A DNA stretch of 64,000 nt, taken from assembly GCF_963259705.1 (NCBI RefSeq), contig NC_081844.1, forward strand, positions 29,714,294 to 29,778,293, in the 5' to 3' direction. A program made the translations under genes and the position numbers. The notes beneath the pieces were generated by a model. It ran no database searches and was not told where the DNA came from. It saw only the letters and a program-made list of their open reading frames with translations. The DNA is from Myotis daubentonii. Taxonomy: Eukaryota; Chordata; Mammalia; Chiroptera; Vespertilionidae. Shown piece after piece: positions 57,801 through 64,000 of this stretch; positions within the stretch are counted from its first letter, which is position 1; every line of letters starts with the position of its first letter.

Positions 57801-60800
57801 TAATTCGCTGATGCGGTCCTCAGCCTCTTCTAGTTTGCTGTTTAAGCCTTCCATTGTGTTCTTTATTGCAGCTATGTCGTTCTTCATCTCCTCTTGGTTC
57901 CTTTTCATGTTGGTGACATGCTCATTCAGCTCCTTATAATTCTCATTGAGTTGTGTGCATTTGTCATCCAGCCGTTTGAGCATCCTTATAACCATTACTC
58001 TGAATTCTTTCTCTGATAAGTTAGTAGCCTCAATTTCATTTAACTCCCTTTCTGGTGATTTCTCTTTTTCTTTCCTTTGTGGATTGCTTTTTTGTCTTCC
58101 CATGTTTTGCTGTAATGTTTTAATTGTAGTTCCGATTGCTTTGCTACCCAGTTTCTTTTGGGTATGGTGCTACTGGTGTGACCTCTCAGGTCTCCTGGGC
58201 TTGGTAGTCTAGTGTAGCTCCCTACTTGAGCTATTTGGGTTCTCTTGATATAGGCCTGTGAGCTGGAAAGGCGCAACTGAGGTGTCTAGAAGTTAGCAGC
58301 TGTGGAGGGGGTCTTCCAATTTTTGCTGTCTTGCGCCCTTGGTTGAAATCACGTGTGCCCAGCGGGGACTCACAGTGGCACCCAGGAACCGTCTGTTGGG
58401 GTGGTGGGGCTTAGGAGGCCTGTGTTCTGGAAAGGCGTGACTGTGGTGTCCAGAGTTCTGTAGTTGTAGGGTGGGCAGACTCAGCTTTTGCTGCTCCCTC
58501 TGTGGTTGGATACACTCGATCCCAGTGGCAGTTCACAGGGGCACCTGTGGTCTATTTGCCAGCAGGGTGTACTGACACACTCTGAAGGGCCCTGGCACTG
58601 AAGCCACTGGATTGCAATGTCTTTGGGCAGGTATCCCGGAAGAGGGAATTCAGTGTTTCTGCATTCCTGTTTTTTTTAAGTGCATGTCCAGCGGGGCTCA
58701 CAGTGGGGCCCCATGACTGCCTGTGGAGCGGTGGTCTTGGGAGACCTGCATGCTGGAAAAGTATGCAACTGTAGTGTCCAGAGTTCTGCAGCTTTGGGGT
58801 GGTGAAATTCAGTTTTTGCTGATGCACCTGTGGTGGATAGGTGTGCGTTCCCGGGTAGTGGCACACAGGAGCACCCACAGTGAGTTTGCTAGCGCAGGCG
58901 CACTGAAGCACTCTGAAGGGCCCTGGCACGCTTAATCGAGGCGTCTTTGGGCCGGTATCCAGGATGGGTGGGTTCAGAATTTCTACTGCCCAGGGAGTGC
59001 GTCCCTATTTGTCCGGGATCGGACCCAGCAGAGGCTCATTGCAGCTTCCCAAAGTGCCCTGTGGATAGATGGGCTCAGGGGGAATGAGTAACTGTGGCAG
59101 AGTCTTTGCCAGGCGCTGAGCTCTGACACACTCTGAGGTGCCCTGGCGCTGAAGTAGCAACTGGATGTGTATGGCAGTTATTCAGGCAGAGGGAATTCAG
59201 AATTTCTACTGGGGGGCAGTGCACCTGTGTCTGTACAAAATCACACCCAGCTGGGGCTTATAGTGACTCCCAAGAGAAGTCTATGGAGTGAGTGGTGTGC
59301 CTCGGAGACCTGCGCTTTGGAGACCTGCGCACTGGAGACGCGCAAATGCAATGTTAGAGGTCTGCCGCTGGGGAGGGGGAGGCTGCACTTACTGCTGCGG
59401 GCGCTGTGCTCCTTTGGAGGTGGAGATCCCAGGATCTGCGAGTCTGCGGGTGTGGCTGCAGGATTTTGGCTGGAGTGGCTGCTGGGTTGCGGGCAGTGTC
59501 CAAGGCCTGTCTGGATGGTGGTGCTGATGAGTTCCTAGAAGAGGCCACTCTCTCCTTTAAGATGGCGTGGGCTCCATACCCAAGTCTGACAGTCTGGGGA
59601 GTGTCCACAGGTGGTAGTCTCTCCCTGTCCCAGAGAGCCTGGTCTGCCAGCCTCTGCTGCTCCTGCCGGATTTCACTGTCCCTCCCTCACTCACACACAC
59701 AACACACATATCCCATCCACACACTCTCCTTTCATGCCCTCACTCACTCACTTCCTATCCCTCACTTCCGTCCTGCCAGCCGCCATCTTTTTTCTCCCTT
59801 AATACTGATTTGTTATTTCTTTCCAATATTCTTGGTGAGGGCATCTATCCTGTTTCTGTTTCTTTTTGAGTTTCAGGCAGTCCTCTCTCCAGTGGCCTGC
59901 CTTTTTGCAATAGGCACATTGATTGATGCCTAGTGGGTCTTTCTCTTTTCATTTCGGGTCCTGTCTTTCCTTCTAGTTTCCCCGCACCGTTTCTTAAAAA
60001 AACAGTGGTCTACTTTAATTTCCTTGTTTCCTGGGCATGGTAAACTTTAAAGGCTATGTCCATCAGCTGGGAGGGATTCATATCCAACCCCAGTCTAAAT
60101 GTTGGAGCTTCCTTCTGATATCTAGGGCACTTTGCCCAATAAAAGTCATATTTACCACCTGGACATTTTCTGGTGCATGTGGGTCAGCATCAGCGTGCTT
60201 TTGATAGGCCTGATCCTTTCTAAAACTTCAGAAGGATCTTCATTTGGTTTCTGTTGAACTGCCTGTATCATATTCAAGTTCTTTTGTTTAGGCACCCCTT
60301 TCTTCAGCCCTTCCAATATGCACTTTTGTAATATTCTAGGAAAGCTAGGTCCCTGCTATTCAGGTCCCACTGGGCTCTGTCAAGGGAATTTCCCTGGCTG
60401 GGTTAGGGGGAGTCCTGTTAGGATTCTCTTGATGGAGACAATGAACCTCTTCATTAGCATCATATATAGCTAGCCACCTTTCATCTGCCGTTATCAGGAT
60501 GTTAAGGAGAGCCTGTACATCTTCCCAGTTTGGATTGTGAGTGGCAAAAATTGAGGTGTTAAGATCTGTCATTTTCTCAGGATCATCCCTATATGAGGGG
60601 TTGGAATTTTCCCAGTTCAGTAAATCTCAAGTAGAAAATGAAGTATGGGCCAAGTAATGGCCAGTGGACTGGCCTTTCTAGTTTATTTCGCCTATAGGAT
60701 ATTACCTCAAAGGGAATTGTCCTGCTCTGGATAGGGGTGCTCCCTGGCCATATTGGGTGCCCTGCAGGTCTTCTAGGGGGAGACCATTCCCTCATCATAC

Positions 60801-62673
60801 AGGGGTGGGGCTGTCACCCCTCTGGGCCCTATTTCAAGGTTATCTAGCAGTGTGGATGGTAGTGGGGTGAAATTTTCCTGCTGCTAATCCTGGGTCCTCC
60901 GGGTTCAGGGCATTAAAGAGGCGCATTTCCTCATTTTCCTTTTCTTCCTGTGTCTTTTTATTATGGAGGAGTTTTTATTTTAAATATTTTTATTGATTTT
61001 AGAGAGAGGAAGAGAGAGAGAAAAACATGAGTGATGAAAGAGAATCATTAATGGGCTGCCTCTTGCATACCGCCTACTGGGGATCGAGCCAGCAACCCAG
61101 GTGTGTGCCTTGACCGAGAATCGAACCAGCCACCTCTTAGTTCATAGGTCGACATTCAACTACTGAGCCACACCAGCAGGGCTAGGGGAGGAGTTTTGAA
61201 GCCAATTCCCTTCTCTGTATCATTAGTTTGTTCCTTTTCTTTGCCAAATCCTTATTGTTGAAAGACATAAATGCCTAGACATAAAAGATTTTGTCCTATT
61301 TTCATGAACGTAGGCAAAACAATTCCAACTGTATGATAGTGTAGTAATTTAGGAAATCACTAAGGGGTTATTTTTCTTCATAGTCTAATGCAGTGGTCAG
61401 CAAACTCATTAGTCAACAGAGCCAAATATCAGCAGTACAACAATTGAAATTCATTTTGAGAGCCAATTTTTTTTTTTTTTTTAAATTTCAGTTGATCAGC
61501 AGCCTAGCCAGGTTCTCTAGCCAGGTTCTAGCCAGGATCTCCAGCCAGGTTCTGTGTTTTATTGTCTTGTTACATCTCTATTTATACCAGTTGATTTTTA
61601 TCCTATTAATTTCTATTCCAAAGGTTAGGGCGTTTCTTATCTCCATTCCAGGGAGTAAAGATTATGTAGCTTTCAGGAGGGGGGGAAGGTTGGGGGTCAA
61701 TGGGGGGATGAGGACACATTTGCAATACCTTAACCAATAAAGAAATTAAAAATAAAAGTAACATGATTGTTACAAAAAAATAAAATAAAATGATTAACTA
61801 CCCACCTGGCACTTAGTTAAGGGGTTTTATTTCCTCCCTAACTTCAAGGAAAAATCCCTACCTGGGGAAACAACCTTTCTTGGAGAGGTGACGTTGGTTA
61901 AAACACATAGCGCCAAGAAGGGGAGCAAACATATTAAGAACAGTATGCCATATACACCAGGTCCCTTGAAACATATGCTGTGCAGATGTTTCTTCCCTGC
62001 AGCGACTGTGTCAAGCAGCAAGGATGGACCGGCTTCCAGCAAATTCCCCCTTTTTTATTTTTTAAATGATAGCACATGTAAATCAGCAGCCACCTCTCGG
62101 ATTGGGTTGTTTAAGACTCGGAAGAAGACTGACAAGCAATGATAGCGAGCATAGCTATAAACATAGTGGATGGAGTGCACAAGGAGTCTTGTTCCTGTAG
62201 AAGGTTGCTGGCCTCTTCAGTCAAGGGATTTCAGCTGTCCTCAAGTCGGTGGTTTGGTTGTCCTTGTTGATCTGGCTAGCAGGCGGTGTCATTGGCGATG
62301 GGCTTCCCAAAGCGTCAGCAAGTTGAAGGGCTGCATCAAAGGGTCCATCAGGGCCGCACTTGATGGTGGTGTCGGTGTCCAGGGAAGAGTCAGCTATGCC
62401 CTTTGGGTTGGCTAAGGGTCCCTCTTCGGGCACCATCTGTTGGGGTCCAACCCCAGCAGGTCCAGGGATTCCCAAAGGTGTGGACGGAGTCGGCGAAGAA
62501 GGAATGACACGGAGATAGCGTTCAGTTGATCAGCACCTAGCCAGGTTCTCTAGCCAGGTTCTAGCCAGGATCTCCAGCCAGGTTCTGTCGAGAGCCAAAT
62601 TTTTTTAACTTAAACTATATAGGTAGGTACATTGTTATTAACTTAAGTAGAGACCTGGTGCACGAAATTCGTG

Positions 62674-62714
<41 letters not shown>

Positions 62715-64000
62715 ATCCTTCAGCCAAGCCTGCACCCTCTCCAATCTGGGACTCCTCAAGGGATGCCTGGCGGGCCCTTGCAGCCCCGGCTTCGTCCGGA
62801 AGGTCGTCTGGATGGTCGTTCCGCTGTTTGGTCTAATTAGCATATTAGCTCTTTATTATATAGAATTAGGGTACTCCTGAGGCTTAGGAAGAGCCACACT
62901 CAAAAGGCCAAAGAGCTGCATGTGGCTCGAGAGCTGCAGTTTGCCGACCACGGGTCTAACGTATACATAGGCCAAACAGTGTTACAGTAGAAAGTCACTT
63001 CCTTCTTAGTCATTGGATTATAGCTGTACATGGACCAATCTGCTAAAATTTGGCCCAGTGGGCTCCTTTCAAGAGTCAAAACAGAACAACCCTGATAGCA
63101 CAAAAGTACCAACACAAAACCACAACCATAGAAAAACCCCAGACAAAATGGGAACATATGAATAAAACTTAGACCCATAATTCCTTTATTTCAAATGAGC
63201 ACTCAAAAGCAAGTCCTATGACTTATCTCCTGGCAACCAATGCTGCAAGTGGTCCTGGCCCTATCTAAATGGCACCAAGCCAAAGTGGCACAAAGCCTAA
63301 GTGGCTCGAAGCCTAAGTGTCAGGATAGCCTAGGATACCCTTACCAACTGGTACCACAAATGATCCTAACTGGACCCAAGTGGCATGACGCCAGGTGGCA
63401 CAAAGACCAAGTGGCAGGGATAAAGGACCTCCAGTTTGCATGCTGGTTTGGCTTAACCAGTCTTGGAATCCATCTGCTCCCCAGAAACCCATTTCCTTTC
63501 ACCAGCCAAGTGATTCAGGCAGCGGATGTCTTGAGAAGGAGTTTAGGAAAATACCCCTAGGAAAGCTCATGGCAGTTACTGGGAAGTTCCCACTGTCCCG
63601 CTCCCAGGATGAGTCTGCCACAGGCAGCTGGGACCCCAACCTGGGTCCTTAAAAACGCAGGGTCTGCTGCCTGTTGCAATGAAAGCCAAACTCATGAGAC
63701 AAGTGCTGGTGCAAAAGGAAAGAGGTTTATTCAGGTGCCACAACCTGGGAGAACTATGGACTCACTTGTTAAAGATTATCTCCCCTTCTTGCTGGAGCCC
63801 ATGGTTCTTATAGGGATAGGGAAGGGGACACTTTCTTAAAAATTCTCACCTGAGAATATGTATTTTTAGTTTATTTAAGAGAGAAAGAGAATAAGAAAGA
63901 GAGTAACATCAATTGGTTGCCTCCTATATGTACCCAGATTTAGGGATGAAACCCACAACCTATGTATGTGCCCTGACCAGGAATCAAACGCGCAACCTTT
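25851..64000 (+). CDS. MLLT1: MLLT1 (ENL), YEATS-domain chromatin reader; exons 1-3 only
   Basis: Exon 1 (25851-25862, MDNQ), exon 2 (34705-34885) and exon 3 (43827-43909) join in frame to give residues 1-92. MLLT1/ENL is a nuclear protein whose YEATS domain binds acylated histone lysines and recruits the super elongation complex and DOT1L to active genes. The reader residues known for ENL fall at the expected numbers: Phe28, His56, Ser58, Phe59, Tyr78 and Phe81. The MDNQ start, CDIQHF and WLHDSF favour MLLT1 over its paralogue MLLT3, which starts MASS. Lys10 and Lys63 appear where I recall Arg in human MLLT1. The rest of YEATS, the linker and the C-terminal AHD would lie beyond 64000; no exon 4 was seen in intron 3. 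The start ATG has a strong GCCATGG context. Confidence 0.95.
33316..33555 (+). mobile_element. VES SINE, older subfamily
   Basis: Plus-strand copy starting CCCTAGCTGGTTTGGCGCAG, ending ATCCTCGGGTGAGGATTAAC then A-run. Confidence 0.85.
33843..34063 (-). mobile_element. VES SINE
   Basis: Minus strand, tail side AATATACTTTTATTGATTTT, head GGCCCTGACCAGTTTGGCTC. Lies directly before an older copy in the same orientation. Confidence 0.85.
34074..34265 (-). mobile_element. VES SINE, older subfamily
   Basis: Minus strand, tail side AATCCTCTCTTGAGGATATT, head GCCCTGGCCAGTTTGCTAAA. Confidence 0.82.
34705..34885 (+). CDS. MLLT1: MLLT1 exon 2 (YEATS domain, N-terminal half)
   Basis: Follows TCTCCCACCAG and ends GCGTG|GTGAGT (phase 1). 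Encodes residues 5-64 plus one base of codon 65. Contains the YEATS beta-strands with [13 protein letters not shown] and [18 protein letters not shown]; Phe28, His56, Ser58 and Phe59 line the acyl-lysine pocket. Confidence 0.97.
36078..36119 (+). repeat. (AAT)n microsatellite
   Basis: About 13 AAT units with one interruption (TGAAATAAT). Confidence 0.95.
36160..36370 (-). mobile_element. VES SINE
   Basis: Minus strand; TCCTGCAGGG flanks both ends (about 36139 and 36371), consistent with a target-site duplication. Confidence 0.88.
37136..37357. mobile_element. Non-autonomous hAT with perfect 8-bp duplication
   Basis: Element 37144-37349 with termini CAGGGGTCCTCAAACTTTTT and TAGTTTGAGGACCCCTG. 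Flanks are GGTTAAAG on both sides, a perfect 8-bp hAT signature. Nearly the same sequence as 6919-7122. Confidence 0.93.
37368..37607 (+). mobile_element. VES SINE, older subfamily
   Basis: Plus-strand copy starting GCCCTAGCTGGTTTGGCTCA. AGAGTCAATGAG and AGAGTGAATGAG flank it, giving a target duplication with one mismatch. It sits ten bases after the hAT duplication. Confidence 0.86.
38908..39132. mobile_element. Palindromic non-autonomous hAT with perfect 8-bp duplication
   Basis: Element 38916-39124 flanked by ACTTAGGA on both sides. Termini CAGTGGTCAGCAAACTGCGG and TGCAGTTTGCCGACCACTG. The arms continue inward as an inverted repeat (TGTGGCTCTTCCACAAAATA on the left, TATTTTGTGGAAGAGCCACA on the right), so most of the 209 bp can form a hairpin. 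The same family frames 61391-62953. Confidence 0.93.
39925..39995 (-). repeat. VES SINE fragment
   Basis: Only the tail-side purine-rich part (AAATTGATTTTTAGAGAGAG...AAAGTGAGACATCGAACC) is present. Confidence 0.6.
40110..40262 (-). repeat. VES SINE, truncated
   Basis: Minus-strand older-type copy, tail side TTCTCACCTGAGGACATTTA, stopping after the B-box (TGACTGGGAATCAAACCCGC). The tRNA-like head is missing. Confidence 0.7.
41110..41308 (-). mobile_element. VES SINE
   Basis: Minus strand; ACATATACTCTTTT on the left and ACATGTACTCTTGA on the right suggest a diverged target duplication. Confidence 0.82.
43827..43909 (+). CDS. MLLT1: MLLT1 exon 3 (YEATS domain)
   Basis: Follows TCTTTTTAG and ends AACAAG|GTAGGA (phase 0). 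Encodes the end of codon 65 to residue 92 ([20 protein letters not shown] then IEVHFKNK), including pocket residues Tyr78 and Phe81. Confidence 0.97.
44522..44850 (-). repeat. MaLR (MLT1-type) LTR, minus strand
   Basis: Reverse-strand wording matches ancient MLT1 LTRs: ACTGTGAGCAATAAACTTCT near the end and CCCAAATTCACTTGTTGAAA near the start. Solo LTR-like, diverged. Confidence 0.7.
48142..48358 (-). mobile_element. VES SINE (young-looking copy)
   Basis: Minus-strand near-consensus copy, head CCGAAACCGGTTTGGCTCGG; TTTGTTTTC flanks both ends. Confidence 0.88.
49464..49680 (+). mobile_element. VES SINE with 16-bp target duplication
   Basis: Plus-strand copy flanked by TAATACTCAGAATAGT (about 49448 and 49684). 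Near consensus, with the B-box GGTTCGATTCCGGTCAAGG. Confidence 0.92.
49786..50023. mobile_element. SPIN hAT transposon with 8-bp duplication
   Basis: Element 49794-50015: CAGCAGTTCTCAACCTGTGG ... GAAGGTTGAGAACCTCTG. Flanks ATCTAGTC and CTCTAGTC match at 7 of 8 bases, with the TCTAG core SPIN prefers. Interior GATTAATCACTATGCTTTAA as in SPIN non-autonomous copies. Confidence 0.92.
50884..51350. mobile_element. SPIN hAT transposon containing a VES SINE
   Basis: Termini CAGTGGTTCTCAACCTTCC and GGTTGAGAACCACTG; same interior as the copy at 49794 but reversed. A minus-strand VES SINE fills about 50921-51146 after GCCGCAACCCC. Confidence 0.9.
50921..51146 (-). mobile_element. VES SINE inside SPIN
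   Basis: Tail side is a T-run then AAACATATTTATTGACTTCA; head GCCCTAGCCAGCTTGGCTCA. Dates this VES activity as later than the SPIN invasion. Confidence 0.88.
51463..53809 (-). mobile_element. HAL1 (half-LINE) element, 5'-complete, 18-bp target duplication
   Basis: Body 51481-53791 on the minus strand, flanked by a perfect duplication TCTGATAAATCTATTTTT (51463-51480 and 53792-53809). The 5' end starts AAACCAAGATGGCGGCATAG, a YY1-type start like that of full-length L1s, followed by about 1.1 kb of 5'UTR, an ORF1 frame, and a 3'UTR ending AATAAAGATTTATT. There is no ORF2 (endonuclease/reverse transcriptase), which is what defines HAL1, so it was mobilised by a full LINE-1. Confidence 0.92.
52043..52666 (-). 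pseudogene. HAL1 ORF1 (L1 ORF1p-like), one nonsense change
   Basis: 207 codons of an L1 ORF1p-like RNA-binding protein. A charged coiled-coil region comes first ([20 protein letters not shown] at about residues 37-56), then the RRM-like part ([29 protein letters not shown]) and the C-terminal [20 protein letters not shown]. The frame stops at TGA after GVPI; the sequence after it still reads [12 protein letters not shown] in the same frame, so the stop looks like a CGA-to-TGA change at a CpG site in an otherwise well kept ORF. Confidence 0.85.
54446..55833. other. Unassigned AT-rich block, possible minus-strand processed pseudogene
   Basis: A C-run (54429-54441) and then AT-rich DNA with a (TA)n microsatellite (about 54779-54830). 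On the minus strand, 55295-55550 has an open stretch of about 54 codons (includes [20 protein letters not shown]) ending in TAA, and poly(A)-signal-like AATAAA words lie further on. I do not recognise a gene. It could be the 3' part of a retrotransposed mRNA or diverged unique intron. Confidence 0.35.
55836..56229 (+). mobile_element. HeliBat-type Helitron
   Basis: TCCTATATAATAAAAGGGTA start; TTTTGTGCACTGGGCCTCTAG end (last 20 bases typical); A|T insertion site (55835/56230). Interior is close to the Helitron at 9354 (CTGACCACCAAGGGGCAGAC). Confidence 0.92.
56430..56580 (+). mobile_element. Helitron, 3' part missing
   Basis: TCTATAATAATAAAAGTGTA start and TTAGACTGGACATCTTCCAG; runs into the SPIN element at 56581 without a Helitron 3' hairpin or CTAG end. 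Confidence 0.82.
56581..56888. mobile_element. SPIN hAT transposon with mismatched flanks
   Basis: Termini CAATGGTTCTCAACCTGTGG and GGTTGAGAACCACTG; a longer internal form with TACATCCTGCATATCAGATA. The left flank is CTCTAGTC, a normal SPIN target, but the right flank is TGTTATGG. Left is a Helitron, right is a LINE-1. Confidence 0.9.
56751..57155 (-). pseudogene. LINE-1 ORF2 endonuclease start, fused to SPIN sequence
   Basis: Begins [20 protein letters not shown]. The catalytic Asn of LNVN and the Glu of QETHL of the apurinic-like endonuclease are present. At about residue 88 (56889) L1 sequence ends and the frame runs on through SPIN DNA for about 45 codons to a stop, so the open frame of 134 codons is a chance fusion. 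Reverse transcriptase is absent. Confidence 0.85.
57200..58103 (-). pseudogene. LINE-1 ORF1p frame, one frameshift
   Basis: Codes for an L1 ORF1p. The N-terminal part (58103-57744) has a long heptad-rich coiled coil ([20 protein letters not shown] and following; [17 protein letters not shown]). After a frameshift near the T-run at about 57780 (frame shifts by one), the RRM and C-terminal domain continue ([54 protein letters not shown]) to the stop at 57200. Such proteins are trimeric RNA chaperones of the L1 RNP. Confidence 0.85.
58265..59500 (-). repeat. Tandem degenerate units in the LINE-1 5'UTR
   Basis: On the plus strand, units open with CCAGCGGGGCTCACAGTG-like text at about 58355, 58688, 59028 and 59249, and repeat GTGTCCAGAGTTCTGCAGC and CACTCTGAAGGGCCCTGGC words (near 58582 and 58912). 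Spacing is about 330 bp between the first two; later units are shorter. Confidence 0.7.
59815..61240 (-). pseudogene. ERV1 gag remnant (capsid to nucleocapsid)
   Basis: The minus strand shows, from the right, a matrix/linker part, a SINE interruption, a proline-rich stretch and the start of capsid (about 60800-60590). A capsid segment with the [17 protein letters not shown] motif typical of gammaretroviral capsid follows (60572-60360). Near 59920-59880 there is a nucleocapsid zinc knuckle of CX2CX4HX4C form ([14 protein letters not shown]), followed by a basic run. Several frame changes and stops lie between the pieces, so no Gag could be made. Confidence 0.8.
60963..61197 (-). mobile_element. 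VES SINE inside ERV gag
   Basis: GGAGGAGTTTT on both sides (about 60966 and 61188) marks a target duplication. Minus-strand copy with head AGCCCTGCTGGTGTGGCTCA. Confidence 0.85.
62221..62475 (-). pseudogene. Open frame crossing U5 and leader of the retrocopy
   Basis: 84 codons open from U5 through the primer-binding site into the short internal region (includes [16 protein letters not shown]). I do not recognise a retroviral protein in it. The overlap with U5 and the primer site suggests much of the frame is non-coding or a chance opening, though its last part could be the start of a spliced reading frame. Confidence 0.3.
62418..62435 (-). other. Retroviral primer-binding site
   Basis: Reads TGGTGCCCGAAGAGGGAC on the minus strand, two bases after the CA end of U5. 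It resembles the complement of the tRNA-Lys3 3' end at 16 of 18 bases, as I recall that sequence. Confidence 0.75.
62647..62864 (-). mobile_element. HeliBat-type Helitron with (TG)n tract
   Basis: Minus strand starts TCTATATAATAAAGAGCTAA and ends TGCACGAATTTCGTGCACCA then GGTCTCTAC (CTAG with a changed last base). A (TG)n run of about 36 bases (62676-62712) lies next to the 3' hairpin. Confidence 0.86.
62965..63178 (-). pseudogene. ERV1 gag matrix fragment
   Basis: Minus-strand frame with [20 protein letters not shown] then TVWPMY, a pattern known from matrix of gammaretrovirus-like ERVs. It breaks at the hAT insertion and resumes beyond it (61382 downwards) with [14 protein letters not shown], interrupted by stops. 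Confidence 0.7.
63266..63420 (-). repeat. Short tandem motif in the ERV leader
   Basis: A 16-17-bp word of the form AAGTGGCACAAAGCCT recurs at about 63281, 63298, 63315, 63377 and 63407 with changes (GGCTCGAAGCC, GGCATGACGCC). Confidence 0.65.
63640..63840 (-). mobile_element. Probable end of ERV1 5' LTR (R-U5)
   Basis: AATAAACCTCTTTCCTTTTG then CATGAGTTTGGCTTTC is the R/U5 wording shared by many class I LTRs. U3 is not visible; a VES SINE begins at 63842. Confidence 0.65.
63842..64000 (-). mobile_element. VES SINE, older subfamily, cut by the window end
   Basis: Tail side TTCTCACCTGAGAATATGTA; continues to the B-box (CTGACCAGGAATCAAACGCG) at the last bases. Confidence 0.78.

Larger units (their letters stand above)
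56889..59798 (-). mobile_element. LINE-1 with complete 5' end but missing 3' part
   Basis: Minus strand. The 5' end is at about 59795 (AAAAGATGGCGGCTGGCAGG, a YY1-type L1 start), the 5'UTR runs to 58104, ORF1 lies at 58103-57200, and ORF2 begins at 57155 and breaks off after about 88 codons of endonuclease at the SPIN junction. Most L1 copies lose the 5' end instead, so the missing 3' part points to a later deletion. No A-tail or duplication is present on the left. Confidence 0.9.
61458..62598 (-). mobile_element. Processed retrocopy of a retroviral RNA (R-U5 ... U3-R-poly(A))
   Basis: Minus strand. The insert (61467-62589) is flanked by GAGAGCCAA (61458-61466 and 62590-62598). It opens with a 68-nt R (62588-62521), then U5 ending CAACA at 62438, a 2-nt spacer and an 18-nt primer-binding site (TGGTGCCCGAAGAGGGAC, 62435-62418; two differences from the Lys3-type site). 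After about 360 nt comes a polypurine tract (AAAAAAGGGGGAATT), U3 from 62041, a TATA box (TATAAATAG, 61586-61578), and R again (61555-61487) followed by AAATTT and 16 A. R starts 31 nt after the TATA box. So it lacks the first U3 and the last U5, as an RNA does. gag, pol and most or all of env are absent. Confidence 0.88.
61383..62961. mobile_element. hAT element with nested insertions, 8-bp duplication
   Basis: Termini CAGTGGTCAGCAAACTCATT at 61391 and TTTGCCGACCACGG ending at 62953, flanked by GTCTAATG and GTCTAACG (7 of 8 match). Same family as 38916-39124. Contains the retroviral RNA retrocopy (61467-62589) and a Helitron (62647-62864). It sits inside the gag matrix region of the ERV1. 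Confidence 0.88.
59800..63840 (-). mobile_element. ERV1 (gammaretrovirus-like) 5' portion, broken up
   Basis: An old endogenous retrovirus in the minus direction. At the right end, 63640-63840 reads as the end of a 5' LTR (AATAAA at 63731-63726, then CTCTTTCCTTTTGCACC and TCATGAGTTTGGCTTTC). Leader DNA follows, then gag in several broken pieces down to 59800, where LINE-1 begins. It is interrupted by a hAT (61391-62953) and a VES SINE (about 60975-61183). pol, env and the 3' LTR are absent. Not functional: stops, frameshifts and insertions throughout. Confidence 0.82.
43910..64000 (+). other. MLLT1: MLLT1 intron 3 (partial), transposon stack
   Basis: Starts GTAGGA; no acceptor plus exon reading EEPRKV was found, so the intron continues past the window. 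44850-48130 has no named repeat apart from a MIR-like piece (about 47030-47120) and a short (GTGC)n run near 46430; the rest is itemised separately. Confidence 0.8.

Noticed and set aside
61827..62042. A 71-codon frame with a hydrophobic stretch that might be a retroviral envelope tail
   Set aside because: It begins at the U3 start just after the polypurine tract and lies wholly within the LTR, so it is more simply non-coding U3 sequence.

Overview
The window reads as nuclear DNA of a vespertilionid (evening) bat. The evidence is the repeat fauna: more than two dozen copies of the tRNA-derived VES SINE in both orientations, HeliBat-type Helitrons (5' TCCTATATAATAAAAG, 3' CTAG, A|T insertion sites), SPIN and related hAT transposons, and bat-type LINE-1, HAL1 and endogenous retrovirus pieces. 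Codon-level matches to two mammalian genes place it in a segment syntenic with human 19p13.3 (ACER1 followed by MLLT1). Species cannot be named from the sequence alone.

Layout. Positions 1-11681 are inferred to be ACER1 intron 1 (repeats, no exon found). Positions 11682-18518 carry ACER1 coding exons 2 to 6 on the plus strand (233 codons plus stop). Intron 4 of ACER1 holds SINEs, a SPIN element and a histone H4 retrocopy nested in a hAT element. Positions 18519-25380 are the ACER1-MLLT1 intergenic region, dominated between 19.6 and 22.5 kb by a cluster of Helitrons, one carrying a minisatellite. A CpG island at about 25380-26200 contains the MLLT1 promoter and exon 1 (start codon 25851). MLLT1 exon 2 is at 34705-34885 and exon 3 at 43827-43909; together they encode residues 1-92, most of the YEATS acyl-lysine reader pocket. 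The window ends inside MLLT1 intron 3.

Intron 3 (43910 to the end) is a stack of transposons. An old L1M copy is interrupted by Tigger, SPIN, VES and a 5'-complete HAL1 with an 18-bp target-site duplication. Next come Helitrons, a SPIN without matching flanks, and a LINE-1 that keeps its 5' end but has lost its 3' part. Last is a gammaretrovirus-like ERV (LTR end, gag) interrupted by a hAT element that itself contains a processed copy of an unrelated retroviral RNA.

The two host genes have unrelated functions: ACER1 is an alkaline ceramidase of the endoplasmic reticulum and MLLT1/ENL is a chromatin reader in the super elongation complex. No new defence or biosynthetic system was found. The most unusual item is the retroviral RNA retrocopy at 61458-62598, with R-U5 at one end, U3-R-poly(A) at the other, and LINE-1-style target-site duplications.
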